DNA of 64,000 nucleotides from Thalassoglobus neptunius. GTDB lineage: Bacteria; Planctomycetota; Planctomycetia; Planctomycetales; Planctomycetaceae. The position numbers and the translations under genes were made by a program. The notes beneath the pieces were generated by a model. It saw only the letters and a program-made list of their open reading frames with translations. It did not search any database and was not told the origin of the DNA. Below, piece after piece: positions 16,871 to 26,370 of this stretch. Positions within the stretch are counted from its first letter, which is position 1; each line of letters starts with the position of its first letter. The stretch is from positions 404,848-468,847 of the forward strand of contig NZ_SIHI01000001.1 of NCBI RefSeq assembly GCF_007859735.1, given 5' to 3'.

Positions 16871-19555
16871 ATGAGACGCTCGCCATTTTCATTGTTGTTG
16901 CTGATCCATCTCCTGGTGACTTCCGGAGGAATTGGGGCAGCCGACGATTCGACTCCGCAGGCCCAGGGAAACTTCGAACAGGTCAAGCTGTCAGAAGTTC
17001 TGGAAGAAATCGACCGAATCCGAGCGTTCCCCGGTGCGGCTGACGTTCAGGATCGGGGCGAGTTGTCGATATGGGTCAATCAACTCGATCTCGGGGCGGT
17101 CAATTCATTCGACAGCGGGACCAATTTCTATCTGACCTGTCGTATTCATGTGATCAATCAAGGTGCAGAAGCTGTCGTTGTCGAGAGCGATAAAGTGACT
17201 CTCTCTGCGTGGGGACAAACGTATTCGATTCATGATGTTTCCGAACAACGCGGGATTCTGACGGTCCTCATCGGAGGAGAACCGGAATCGGTTCGAAATA
17301 TTGAGACCCCGCCGGAAATCGAAGTCGCCCCCGGTGAAGCAGTCGCCTTCTGGGCGGTCTTCACGAACCTCCAACGTGTCCCGACGATCGGAGCGATGAA
17401 ACTCGAACTGCCCGTTCAGGATCGTCCGACGATCACTCACAATCTTCGCACAGAACAAGAATCTCGGCTCGGACTTCGGAGCGAAACACTTGGTGCCGCC
17501 AATTCGCTTGGAATGCTGACCATTTTCGGAGAACTCAATTCGATCAATGCACAAGACCTGATCGATGCAATTCAGCAACTGATTGACTCAGGCACCCGGC
17601 GATTCCTTGTTCGCTGGGAGAGTGGCGCTGATGAAGTCGAAGAGAACCTGTTGGATTGGCTTTTGTTCACCGCAGCGAATCCCGGTCAGACGCGGAGTGT
17701 TTATCAATTCATGCCGCAACTGCCGGAGTTTGAACAACTCGTTTGTGCAGAGATTCCGGAAGAGAACGTTCCCGAATTTCAATTTGATGACGATTACGCT
17801 TCCGTTCTGTTTGAACACTCCGAAGAAGCTGCGGATGAAGTTTTGCGTCCTCTTTACGAAGTGATGGGACCGCGTTTCATTGGTGAAGAAATTCGGACGG
17901 GGCATCCACTGTCGCGATCCGCGGCACTGCACGTGTTGAGTTCGCGACGCGACACAGCAGCGTTTCAAAATTTGTTCCCGACTCTGCTGAGGCTTTATGA
18001 GTCAGGCAATGAAAGTGATCGACGGAATGTCCTGCTGGCGATGAGTCAGCAAACCGATCCTCGCGCGTGGCAGCTTCTCACGGAAGTCGCGACTCAAGGA
18101 AACTCCCGGGAATCTATTGCGGCCTTTCAGGCAATGTTGCGATCGAATCATTACGGAATGGTCCGCGAAGTACGTCAGCTTCTTTCCGAGGACGCTTTTG
18201 AGATTCCACTCGAACAACAGATTGAAATTCTCAGTGCCAATTTTCGTCCTGAATGGACGCGATTTCTGGCAGCGAGTTTCGAAGACGACAACGAACTGGT
18301 TCGAGCAGCTGCGTTGAAGAGTCTGGTCGATGTTGGTCATCCCAGAATCATGGAAATCCTCGAGAAGGCGTTGGCTGATTCGTCAGAAGACGTCCGGTTG
18401 ATTGCGTTTGAAGCACTGGCTTCTCGGGGAGATGTTGTCAGCAATCGCATCGCTCATGAATACGCCCTCGAAATGCTGTCTGAGGGGAAGGCGTCCGCAT
18501 CGGTGATGTCGATCATCGAGGACAACCGTGATACACGGGCAGCGACGGTCATTGTCGATCGGATCAATATAGACAGTTCTCAACGACTGCAGCTGATCAA
18601 TTTGTTGGGAACAGTCGGAGATGATGAAGATGTGAGGCAGTTGTTCCCACTCTATGAGGAATTCACTCCCGACGAACAAGCGGCCCTTTTGAATCTCGTC
18701 GATCAACTCGAACTCCCCGAAATTGTCACGATGAGCAAACTCGCTTTGGAGTCCGAGCACCAGGACGTTCGACGGACCGGGATTGCGATTCTGACACGTT
18801 TGGGCAGCGACGAAGCGACGGAAACACTTTACGAATGTCTATACGAAGCTGACCCCTCGGAACTTTCCATCATTTGTGCGGCGATTGGACAAATCGGAAC
18901 GATGCACGCGAGGGATCTCTTACGGGAATTTCGTTCGGAAATGTATCAAGAGAAGAATGATGAAGGGCTGAGCGCAGCCCATGCTGGATTGTACTTCTGG
19001 GCTCGCAATTCCCCTGCGTGGAATTCCATCGACTCAGCTTATTATCACTCACAGATGGAGAATTCCGAGAACGCTCTGAAGTACTTTCAACTCGCTGCCG
19101 AAATCGACCCGGAACTCGGAACGGCGTTTCATGGAAAAGGGAATGCTCTGTTGAAGCTGAAACGCTTCGACGAGTCCAGAGAAGCTTACAAAATCGCTCT
19201 CGAACTCGACGACTTCGACGGGCAGGCGATCACCGGACTGGGCATTGTAATGGCGATTCAGGGGGAGACTGAGGCAGCGGTTGAATTAGCACTTGAGTCG
19301 ATCGACAAGTTTCCGAAAGACAACGTTTATTATTACAACACCGCATGCGTTTATGGGCGTGCCATTGAATACCTGAGAAAACAGCCGCAGACGAAAGACG
19401 TTCGCGAGACGATCAGTCAATACGAACAGGCAGCGATTGAAAAGCTGCGAGAATCGATTGAATTCGGATTCGAAGAATTTGACCTCATGCGGAAAGACCC
19501 GGATATTGATGCACTTCGAGAGGCCCCGGGATTCGATTCATTAATTCCGAACTGA
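16871..19555 (+). CDS. Exported HEAT-repeat and TPR protein
   Basis: An 894-residue protein with a signal peptide (about residues 1-23). Residues about 60-220 form a beta-rich domain of no known family. From about 330 to 700 there are HEAT-like helical repeats (DNELVRAAALKSLVDVGHPR, DSSEDVRLIAFEALASRGD, SEHQDVRRTGIAILTRLGSD). Near 720-830 are two or three tetratricopeptide repeats (SENALKYFQLAAEIDPELGT, FDESREAYKIALELDDFDGQ), followed by a TPR-end-like tail. Such proteins act as protein-binding scaffolds; the partner is unknown. The ATG at 16871 is chosen; a GTG nine bases earlier is possible. It stands alone, with a possible operator just upstream. Confidence 0.85.
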   Translation: MRRSPFSLLLLIHLLVTSGGIGAADDSTPQAQGNFEQVKLSEVLEEIDRIRAFPGAADVQDRGELSIWVNQLDLGAVNSFDSGTNFYLTCRIHVINQGAEAVVVESDKVTLSAWGQTYSIHDVSEQRGILTVLIGGEPESVRNIETPPEIEVAPGEAVAFWAVFTNLQRVPTIGAMKLELPVQDRPTITHNLRTEQESRLGLRSETLGAANSLGMLTIFGELNSINAQDLIDAIQQLIDSGTRRFLVRWESGADEVEENLLDWLLFTAANPGQTRSVYQFMPQLPEFEQLVCAEIPEENVPEFQFDDDYASVLFEHSEEAADEVLRPLYEVMGPRFIGEEIRTGHPLSRSAALHVLSSRRDTAAFQNLFPTLLRLYESGNESDRRNVLLAMSQQTDPRAWQLLTEVATQGNSRESIAAFQAMLRSNHYGMVREVRQLLSEDAFEIPLEQQIEILSANFRPEWTRFLAASFEDDNELVRAAALKSLVDVGHPRIMEILEKALADSSEDVRLIAFEALASRGDVVSNRIAHEYALEMLSEGKASASVMSIIEDNRDTRAATVIVDRINIDSSQRLQLINLLGTVGDDEDVRQLFPLYEEFTPDEQAALLNLVDQLELPEIVTMSKLALESEHQDVRRTGIAILTRLGSDEATETLYECLYEADPSELSIICAAIGQIGTMHARDLLREFRSEMYQEKNDEGLSAAHAGLYFWARNSPAWNSIDSAYYHSQMENSENALKYFQLAAEIDPELGTAFHGKGNALLKLKRFDESREAYKIALELDDFDGQAITGLGIVMAIQGETEAAVELALESIDKFPKDNVYYYNTACVYGRAIEYLRKQPQTKDVRETISQYEQAAIEKLRESIEFGFEEFDLMRKDPDIDALREAPGFDSLIPN

Positions 19556-19650
19556 TCTTCAGCTGTCTCGTCGGGTTATTCGAAGCAGTAATTCCCAGCG
19601 CTTGCGTCCCCGGAATTGTTCGGCGAAAAGGTGTGTCGACGGAATCGGTT

Positions 19651-19675
19651 TTTTAAAGACTCCGAATCTTTAAAA
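19651..19675. other. AT-rich hairpin between the HEAT/TPR gene and mnmE
   Basis: TTTTAAAGA (19651-19659) and TCTTTAAAA (19667-19675) are perfect inverted copies with a 7-base loop. It lies about 95 bases after the HEAT/TPR stop. There is no downstream T-run on the plus strand, so it may be a weak terminator or part of the mnmE promoter region. Confidence 0.35.
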
Positions 19676-19780
19676 CGGTCTTCACGACCTCATACGATAA
19701 AGTCGGATGAAGATCCGGATGAACCGCACAAGCGAGTGCATCGTTAAGAGTAACAAGATTAAGAAAATGAATGTCGAACG

Positions 19781-21151
19781 ATGACTGTTGAGGGAGCGAC
19801 AGACGGAACAATAGCTGCGATCGCCTCTGCCCCCGGTCGTTCGCAACGTGGAATTATCCGTGTCAGCGGCGAGAACACGTTGGACGTCATCGAACAATTA
19901 ACGCGGCAGAACGGTTTTCATCCCCGTAATCCACAACGATATTCGCGGAACGTTTTACTCGGAGACTCTGAACTTCAGTTGCCGGTCGATGTGTATCTCT
20001 GGCCGACGAATCGAAGCTTCACAGGCGAACCTCTTGCGGAAATCCACTGTGTTGGTTCGCCGCCACTGCTGAATGAAATCCTCGAGCAAGTCTTCGCCTT
20101 GAATGTCAAACCGGCTCAGCCGGGGGCCTTCACTCTGCGAGCCTTTCTTTCCGGTCGTATTGATCTTCTTCAAGCGGAAGCTGTGCTGGGTGTGATCGAT
20201 GCCGGCAACTCCAATCAATTGGAACGCGCGCTCCAGCAACTCGCTGGAGGAATTTCTACAAAGATCGCCGAACTCCGCGAAGAGCTTTTGATTCACCTCG
20301 CTGATCTCGAAGCGGGGCTGGACTTTGTTGAAGAGGATATCGAATTTGTCGAGCGGGAAGTCTTCTTAAATCGCATTGACCATTCGATTGCGTTTCTCAA
20401 TCAACTTCTGACGCAATCACTGGATCGCATGGAGAGTGTCGGCCTTCCGAGGGTCGTTCTGGCAGGGCTCCCGAATGCAGGTAAGAGCGCCTTGTTTAAT
20501 GCGTTGTTGAAGAGCGAACGTGCGCTCGTTTCTAAAGTCGCTGGGACGACGCGTGACTATCTTTCATGCGAACTGACATCCGGAAGAACATCGTTCACTT
20601 TGATCGATACAGCCGGTTGGGAAATTGGACGCAATGCGATTGAGCAGCAAGCGGGAAGTCAGCGGGCCGATCAGTATCGGCGGGCGAATCTGGTGGTCTG
20701 GTGCGAAGCGGTTGATCTGGCTGATCAAGAGTTGGAAACAAACTCTGAACTTCTGGAGGAAGTCAATCAGTCGGGAGTTGCAGTTCTGAGAGTGAAGACA
20801 AAGGCAGACTTGTTGCCGGGCGATGCTGTTCTTGCCGAAGCCGAGCTAGTTGTTTCGGCCTCGAAGAGTCTTTACTTGAATGAACTGTTGCAACGAATCT
20901 CGCAACAGCTGTCAACGTCTTCAGATGAAGTAGAACTGCTGGCGTCAACGTCGGCACGCTGCCGCGAAAGTTTGAGCAGAGCAGTCGAATCGCTTGAGAG
21001 GACGCGAGAGATGATGGCTTCAGGGGCAGGCGATGAACTCATTTCCATGGAACTTCGTGAGTCGCTGGATCATCTCGGGAGGATTGTCGGAGTCGTCTAC
21101 ACAGATGACATTCTCGATCGAGTGTTCAGTCGATTCTGTATCGGGAAGTGA
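19781..21151 (+). CDS. mnmE: tRNA modification GTPase MnmE
   Basis: Works with MnmG to install the (carboxymethyl)aminomethyl group on U34 of certain tRNAs. The 456 residues are the normal length. The N-terminal folate-binding domain (APGRSQRGIIRVSG) is followed by a helical domain and an inserted G domain with GLPNAGKS (229-236), GTTRD, DTAGWE and TKAD. The C-terminus FCIGK holds the catalytic Cys of the family. The G3 motif reads DTAGW rather than the more common DTAGLR. The ATG at 19781 fits the family N-terminus. The RNase HII-like gene follows after 36 bases, probably in one transcript; mnmG is 32 kb away. Confidence 0.97.
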   Translation: MTVEGATDGTIAAIASAPGRSQRGIIRVSGENTLDVIEQLTRQNGFHPRNPQRYSRNVLLGDSELQLPVDVYLWPTNRSFTGEPLAEIHCVGSPPLLNEILEQVFALNVKPAQPGAFTLRAFLSGRIDLLQAEAVLGVIDAGNSNQLERALQQLAGGISTKIAELREELLIHLADLEAGLDFVEEDIEFVEREVFLNRIDHSIAFLNQLLTQSLDRMESVGLPRVVLAGLPNAGKSALFNALLKSERALVSKVAGTTRDYLSCELTSGRTSFTLIDTAGWEIGRNAIEQQAGSQRADQYRRANLVVWCEAVDLADQELETNSELLEEVNQSGVAVLRVKTKADLLPGDAVLAEAELVVSASKSLYLNELLQRISQQLSTSSDEVELLASTSARCRESLSRAVESLERTREMMASGAGDELISMELRESLDHLGRIVGVVYTDDILDRVFSRFCIGK

Positions 21152-21187
21152 CCTCCGTTCGGGGATGGTGAGATTCTGACAGACGGG

Positions 21188-22171
21188 ATGAAAAGCGTGC
21201 GTACGAATGGTTGCGGTTGTTTTATTGGACTCGATGAGGCGGGTTATGGGCCGAATCTTGGTCCGCTGGTGATCGCGACCTCGGTTTGGGAGACGCCTGG
21301 CTCTCCGGATGGATGTGATTTTTATTCGTGTCTGGGGCAGGTGATTGATTTGAAGGCCTCTTCGGATTCGTCGCGAATTCAGGTCGCCGATTCCAAACAG
21401 GTGAATGTCGGCAAGAACGCTTTTCGAAATCTGGAACGCTCAGCGCTTAGCCTTCTTCGATCGACGGGAATTCAGCCGACGACGAACCATGAGCTTTGGC
21501 GCGTTTTGTGTTTAGGCGATGAGACTTCGGCGAATGACTTCGAAAATTCACTCGCGGATTGGGAACGAGGTTCGATCACGATTCCAGTTGAGGCTGACGA
21601 AGATGACATCGCGGAGATGGCAGATCGGCTCAGCAACTGTTTTGCAGAGCAGGGGATTGTCTGTCAGGAATTTGTCGCTCAAATTGTTCCGGCAGCGAGA
21701 TTCAATCGACTACTCGATGAACACGGGAGCAAGGGAGTTGTGCTGTCGACGCTTGGGGTTCAACTTCTCCAGTCGGTGTGGGATTCGGAGTCCATCACGC
21801 CAACTGTCATCGTGGGAGACAAGCACGGCGGGCGGAATCGCTACGATGGATTTATCGAGGGGATTGTCGGTGATGCAATGATCTTCCGAATTGAAGAAGG
21901 CCGCCAGATGAGCCGGTATCGAGTCGGTTCGACTGAGCTTCGATTTCAAGTGCAGGGGGAACGTCATCTCCCCGTTGCAGCTGCATCGATTGTTGCGAAA
22001 TACTTTCGGGAACTCGCAATGATGCAGTTCAACGAATACTGGAAAACGCACGTCCCGGAGATTCGTCCTACCAAAGGGTACCCGACGGATGCCCGTCGAT
22101 TTCTGAAGGACATCCAACCGGTACTGACTGAGTTGGAATTGAATCTCGACGACTTGTGGCGTCGTCGCTAG
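21188..22171 (+). CDS. RNase HII-like protein with GYG motif and large insertion
   Basis: The N-terminus FIGLDEAGYGPNLGPLVIA and the later HLPVAAASIVAKYFRE match the RNase HII fold; the acidic residues of DEAG, the Asp of IVGDKHGG and a Glu before HLPV are candidate two-metal ligands. By family knowledge such enzymes cut RNA in RNA-DNA hybrids. Two points are unusual. The protein has 327 residues where RNase HII has about 200, with an extra block between about residues 50 and 170. The GRG motif that reads the ribonucleotide junction is GYG. RNase HIII (GKG) is another relative. It lies 36 bases after mnmE. The TAG stop overlaps the dispersed repeat. Whether it is the cell's main RNase H2 is unknown. 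Confidence 0.75.
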   Translation: MKSVRTNGCGCFIGLDEAGYGPNLGPLVIATSVWETPGSPDGCDFYSCLGQVIDLKASSDSSRIQVADSKQVNVGKNAFRNLERSALSLLRSTGIQPTTNHELWRVLCLGDETSANDFENSLADWERGSITIPVEADEDDIAEMADRLSNCFAEQGIVCQEFVAQIVPAARFNRLLDEHGSKGVVLSTLGVQLLQSVWDSESITPTVIVGDKHGGRNRYDGFIEGIVGDAMIFRIEEGRQMSRYRVGSTELRFQVQGERHLPVAAASIVAKYFRELAMMQFNEYWKTHVPEIRPTKGYPTDARRFLKDIQPVLTELELNLDDLWRRR

Positions 22172-22265
22172 AGCAACTTGCTCTTTCCTGTGCACTCGCT
22201 TGCGCTGTTCCACAAGATAGAAGGCTGTGCTTGCTCGTGCACATCGAATCAAAAAATGCTTTAAG
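22169..22265. repeat. Dispersed intergenic repeat, copy B
   Basis: Begins TAGAGCAACTTGCTCTTTCC, where TAG is the stop codon of the RNase HII-like gene, continues TGTGCACTCGCTTG, and after 26 bases has GCTTGCTCGTGC, ending AATGCTTTAAG. It is nearly identical to the copy at 4258 in its first 25 bases and keeps the same internal spacing. It fills the gap between two convergent genes. Confidence 0.7.
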
Positions 22266-22273
22266 TCTGCGGA

Positions 22274-23740
22274 CTATTTCCGCTTCCTGCTTTCGTACTC
22301 AGCGATTGGTTTGGTTCCTTCTTCGGTCAGAAGGGGATCATCCGTTTCCTTGCGCCAGTTCATCAATGCGTCCTGCATTCGGGCGAGTTCCGACTGATAC
22401 TCAGGCAACTCTGCAAGGTTTCGGAATTCCCAGGGGTCAGCCTGCAAGTCGTAGAGTTCAAACTCGGTGGGGTTGGCATAGGTTTGGAAGGCTCGCTTTA
22501 CTTCCGCGGGGACGGAGTCTTGCTGGCTGAACCGGGCAGCTTTGTCGCCATCGATTCCCTGGTTAGGTTTTCGCGATCCCGCAAGAAGATTGTGAATCAG
22601 TTTGAACCGTTGATCGCGGATCGCTCTTCGCGGGAAGAATGGAGTCGACCCGTGATAGTGAAATTCGCCAGCGAGGAATGACCGCCATGATGCGTCATCT
22701 CCAGTCAAAACTGGTTTGAGTGATTTGCCTTGAAGATTTTCAGGCTGGTCGAGGGAAGTCGCATCGAGGATCGTTGGCAGAATATCAACGGTACTGACGA
22801 AAGATGATGATCGCGGAATCTGCTCCATTTGCGGCCACGAAACGAGGAATGGAACGCGCAAGCCAGCTTCGTAGCATGTCGTCTTGCCCCGGTCGAACGG
22901 AGGACCGTGATCGCCGACGAAGATGATCAGCGTGTTGTCTCGCTTTCCGGAGTCTTCGAGTTTTTGCATCAGCAACCCGATGCCGTCGTCGACTCGGAGC
23001 ACGGTGTTGTAGTAACCGGTGACTCGCTTCATCTGTTCGGGTGTGTCGATTTGTTGAAACGGAAACGGCGGAACTTCGCCAACCTGCTTCGGAGTCTTGG
23101 GATGTCCCTTCAGTTGGTTCGGGAAATACCGTTCGCTGCTTTGTCGACTCGATCGTGCAACGTGTGGGTCGGTGTAATTCACCATCAGGAAAAATGGTTC
23201 TTCTTCATTCATGAAGGGAGCTACGGTGTTCGCAATCTTTTCAACGTCGCGGCCATCGACTCGGTAGCGATTATCAAACGGAAAAGAAGATTCGGGACCG
23301 ACGTGAAGCTTCCCGATAATCCCGGTGCGATATCCCGCTTTCTTTAAGAGGACGGGGATTGTCTGCTTCTGGACGAAATCATGAAGTTGAAACCCGACGT
23401 CGGCGTTGAGGAGGCCGTATTGACCGTTTGTGTGCGGATACATTCCCGAGAACATGCTGCTGCGTGACGGGCTGCAGGATGCTTGAGTGACGTAAGCTGT
23501 CTCGAAAAGTGTTCCAGATTCAGCGAGTCGATCGAGATTGGGGGTTTCGATTGCTGTGTCACCATAGCAACCAAGTTGAAGGCCAAGATCGTCTGCGGTG
23601 ATCAGGAGCACGTTTGGACGTTCGTTGGCGGTCGCTTCTTTGAGATGCGACAAGCAAGCGAGTGTGAATCCCGCGAGGAGCAGCAGGGTCGAACGGGAAG
23701 CCAACTTTCCAATTCGGCAGGAAATGAAAGACAACAACAT
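22274..23740 (-). CDS. Secreted sulfatase (heparan/N-sulfoglucosamine sulfohydrolase-like)
   Basis: A 488-residue exported sulfatase. The signal peptide is about residues 14-38; NVLLITADDLGLQLGCYGD gives the first metal ligands, CSPSRSSMFSGMYPHTNGQ is the formylglycine signature (Cys89), and FVGDHGPPFDRGKTTCYEAG gives the later Asp/His. This arrangement and the short FSGMYPHTNG motif resemble heparan-type N-sulfoglucosamine sulfohydrolases, but that is a family likeness and not proof of substrate. The C-terminal AELPEYQSELARMQDALMNW is the usual tail. It is convergent with the RNase HII-like gene, only eight bases from the repeat; no strong Shine-Dalgarno precedes the ATG. Confidence 0.95.
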   Translation of the reverse strand: MLLSFISCRIGKLASRSTLLLLAGFTLACLSHLKEATANERPNVLLITADDLGLQLGCYGDTAIETPNLDRLAESGTLFETAYVTQASCSPSRSSMFSGMYPHTNGQYGLLNADVGFQLHDFVQKQTIPVLLKKAGYRTGIIGKLHVGPESSFPFDNRYRVDGRDVEKIANTVAPFMNEEEPFFLMVNYTDPHVARSSRQSSERYFPNQLKGHPKTPKQVGEVPPFPFQQIDTPEQMKRVTGYYNTVLRVDDGIGLLMQKLEDSGKRDNTLIIFVGDHGPPFDRGKTTCYEAGLRVPFLVSWPQMEQIPRSSSFVSTVDILPTILDATSLDQPENLQGKSLKPVLTGDDASWRSFLAGEFHYHGSTPFFPRRAIRDQRFKLIHNLLAGSRKPNQGIDGDKAARFSQQDSVPAEVKRAFQTYANPTEFELYDLQADPWEFRNLAELPEYQSELARMQDALMNWRKETDDPLLTEEGTKPIAEYESRKRK

Positions 23741-23938
23741 GTGATGTGCTTTCTGTGTTGATGGAGATCGGTGGAGGGATGGTGCTCGCGTCTCCGCAGT
23801 CTGACGAGGTCAGACGACGGCACTGTGAAATCCAGTCGACACGAACGATTGTCATTCTGCGCAGAGACTGACGGATTCACAAGGATTGATGAGTCTTGAT
23901 TCCCAGCACGAGGGGAGAAAGTTTGAGAGTGCCCGCAC

Positions 23939-25357
23939 CTACGGAAGTGGAATTCCCCCGGGAAGAGCCATGTCGTCAGGCTCGTCGTCCCAGAAATCCT
24001 CGTCATCGTCGTACTCGTTGTCACTCAATTCGATTCCGAGGATGGAGTCGACTCGCCGTTCCAGCATTGGGGTAAAGAACTCCATCTCATCAGCGAAGTC
24101 ACGTGTGATTCCGCTGTTGATGGAGAAGTCTCCGTAAAACTGACTTCCGCTGCTGCCCAGGCTGATGGAATTGAGAACGTCTTCCATTTTGTAAACGAAG
24201 GAACGAGCCTGGACTGTCAGCACGAAAGCCATGTTTTCGAGGTCTTGTTTCTGAGCTTCTAACGCTTCCTTAGCAAGCCGGATCCCTTCTTCTCCTTCTT
24301 CGACAGCCTGCTGAGCACTGGCTGCGTCTCCAAAATCGACAGCGAATTTTCCGGTGATTTCATTTCGAAAATTGAAGATGAGAAGAGTATTGAGCACGGA
24401 CTCGGAATCGATCGAGGCGTCTTCCGAAAGAAACTGACTTGGATCGGCACCGAAGTTGGCGTCTGGTGAAATTGATCCCATGACGAGATGGCCGTAGGAG
24501 GGCAGAAAAGAAAACTGCTCAGCGACAGCACAGACACCATTCGCGTCGATGGACTTTTCAATCATGTGTCTTCGACCGACGACGAGGGAGTGTTCGTCAG
24601 CAAGCATTCGGGAGAAGCCGTCAGCATGATCGAAGATCGTCTTGCCAGCATAAGATGACGGAGTTACTTCACCTTTCATGGTGGAGGGATCGATCGGTGA
24701 TTTCGTGCGGACCAGCACAATCGGAGTCGTCTCAGTGGCTGATGTGCCGACGACGATCGAATCGATCTGATCGACCTCAATTCCCGAGAGCGTTCGCAAA
24801 CGCGTTTCGAGTGTCCGCCAGAATTCACTCCCGCGAACAGGTCGAAGAACTGCTGACTTCCAGACGTCGTCGACCTGCAACTCGACATAGCTTTCCATGT
24901 CACTTGGAAGCCAGGCGAACCGTTCCTCGTCGACAACTCCCAGCGATGTTGCTGCCAGGTACAATGCGCCGATAATCAGACTGAGCATGAGCAGCCCGCC
25001 CCCGATGATCGCGATGAGTACGCCAGCCGGGAGTTTGTCCGAGTCTCTTTTCTTTCCTTTGCCCTTTTTCGATTTCTTTCCGGAAGACTTTTTCCCGGTC
25101 GATTTCGATTTGCTGGGTTTTACCGTGGGAATCGGTGTCCCATAGTCTTCCCACTCATCGTCCAGGATTTCATCGGAGTTGTCGTCGAAGAAGCCTCCGT
25201 CGTCCCATTCTTCATCGTCGGAGGTCGAAGAAGCGAGACTGGCAACGAAGACTTCGCGACACTTCGGGCACCGCACCTTCGTTCCAAGTCTCGATTCGTC
25301 CTTCAGATTGAGCGAAGCTTCGCATTGCGAACACTTGACCGTCGGTGACTTTGCCAT
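23939..25357 (-). CDS. Zinc-ribbon single-pass membrane protein with acidic and Lys-rich linker
   Basis: A 472-residue protein of no assigned function. It begins with a zinc ribbon (VKCSQCEASLNLKDESRLGT then RCPKCREVF), followed by a strongly acidic stretch (about 45-75), a Lys/Ser-rich stretch (about 85-105), a transmembrane helix (about 112-137) and an extracytoplasmic domain of about 330 residues with no recognised family. The C-terminus is again acidic and ends PLP. Cytosolic zinc ribbon plus one helix plus a large outer domain is a layout seen often in planctomycetes. The ATG at 25357 has AGGGA about 11 bases before it; a TTG overlapping the thyX stop is an alternative. It lies 32 bases behind thyX on the same strand. 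Confidence 0.8.
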   Translation of the reverse strand: MAKSPTVKCSQCEASLNLKDESRLGTKVRCPKCREVFVASLASSTSDDEEWDDGGFFDDNSDEILDDEWEDYGTPIPTVKPSKSKSTGKKSSGKKSKKGKGKKRDSDKLPAGVLIAIIGGGLLMLSLIIGALYLAATSLGVVDEERFAWLPSDMESYVELQVDDVWKSAVLRPVRGSEFWRTLETRLRTLSGIEVDQIDSIVVGTSATETTPIVLVRTKSPIDPSTMKGEVTPSSYAGKTIFDHADGFSRMLADEHSLVVGRRHMIEKSIDANGVCAVAEQFSFLPSYGHLVMGSISPDANFGADPSQFLSEDASIDSESVLNTLLIFNFRNEITGKFAVDFGDAASAQQAVEEGEEGIRLAKEALEAQKQDLENMAFVLTVQARSFVYKMEDVLNSISLGSSGSQFYGDFSINSGITRDFADEMEFFTPMLERRVDSILGIELSDNEYDDDEDFWDDEPDDMALPGGIPLP

Positions 25358-25389
25358 GATAGCTGGTCCCTGTGGGGGAGGAGGTGACG

Positions 25390-26310
25390 TCAACCGTTCT
25401 CAGAAGTCTTCGCAAGTAGTCCCATCTGCGTGAGTTTCTGTCGACACTCGTCTCGTTCACGCGACCGGCTTAATTCTTTCCACGACGGATGCTGGCATTC
25501 CAGAAAAACCGCCAGGTCGTAAGGAGCGGTCAATTCATTCGCCGAAGCATATTCGTTGAGTCGCTGAATTACTTCGACATCCAACCCGGTCAGGAACATG
25601 GCGTTCTGGCGATAGTCCTGAAATGCTTCCCAGGCGATGGGGAACAACGGTTGAACGATCTTTTCTCCGATCGTCGTCGCGTACTGTCGGATTTCCAGTT
25701 GGGCGTGCGAATCCATGCGGAGTGCAAGAAAATGCAACAGGTTGTGAAGGTCGACTTTCCAGTATGCTTCCGTGTATGTCGACAGCGGCAGGTCCTTGCG
25801 TGCCTGTTCCCGGGCGATGCCAGCGTCGATTCGCTCTTGATAAAGCTTCCGTGAGGCCGCCTGAAACTCTGCCTCTGCCGCAGTCAGTTCGGCCCCGGCT
25901 TTCTCGTCGAGAAACCCCGCGCTGCCTTGTCGGTTGACAGTGGCCTGAGTTCTCCACTCGTCGGGAGCAGTGGTCTGAGCTGAGTCGATGGCGACGGAAT
26001 AGCGGGTGCTGTATTCATTCACGTTCGCGGTACGGTGACGAATCCACTGTCGCCAGCAGTCCATCGGAGAGCGGACGAGCAGTTTGATTTCTGCCATCTC
26101 GAATGGAGTCGTGTGTCGATGACGCAGAAGGTAGCGGATCAGCGTTCGGTCGTCTGAAACTTTTCGTGTTCCAGCACCGTAGCTGACTCTGGCGGCCTGG
26201 ACGATAGACCCGTCATCTCCCATGCAGTCGACCAGACAGACGAAGCCGTCATTGAGGACCGGAAACTTTTCCCATCGAAGACGATCAATTTCAGAAGCGT
26301 TCGCAGACAT
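25390..26310 (-). CDS. thyX: Flavin-dependent thymidylate synthase
   Basis: Makes dTMP from dUMP using FAD, NADPH and methylene-tetrahydrofolate. The ThyX signature RHRTANVNEYS is at residues 91-101, with RVSYGAGTRKVSDDRTLIRY and LLRHRHTTPFEMAEI before it and LHNLLHFLALRMDSHAQLEI after it. The protein has 306 residues, longer than typical ThyX (about 220-250), because of a charged segment around residues 110-165 and an extended C-terminus. No thyA is seen in the window. The zinc-ribbon membrane protein follows 32 bases later and may be in the same transcript without an obvious functional link. Confidence 0.97.
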   Translation of the reverse strand: MSANASEIDRLRWEKFPVLNDGFVCLVDCMGDDGSIVQAARVSYGAGTRKVSDDRTLIRYLLRHRHTTPFEMAEIKLLVRSPMDCWRQWIRHRTANVNEYSTRYSVAIDSAQTTAPDEWRTQATVNRQGSAGFLDEKAGAELTAAEAEFQAASRKLYQERIDAGIAREQARKDLPLSTYTEAYWKVDLHNLLHFLALRMDSHAQLEIRQYATTIGEKIVQPLFPIAWEAFQDYRQNAMFLTGLDVEVIQRLNEYASANELTAPYDLAVFLECQHPSWKELSRSRERDECRQKLTQMGLLAKTSENG

Positions 26311-26370
26311 GGATTTCCTTATGGCTGCATCGCGCAGCAGGGCAGTAAGTATTCAAAACCGGATTATGGG

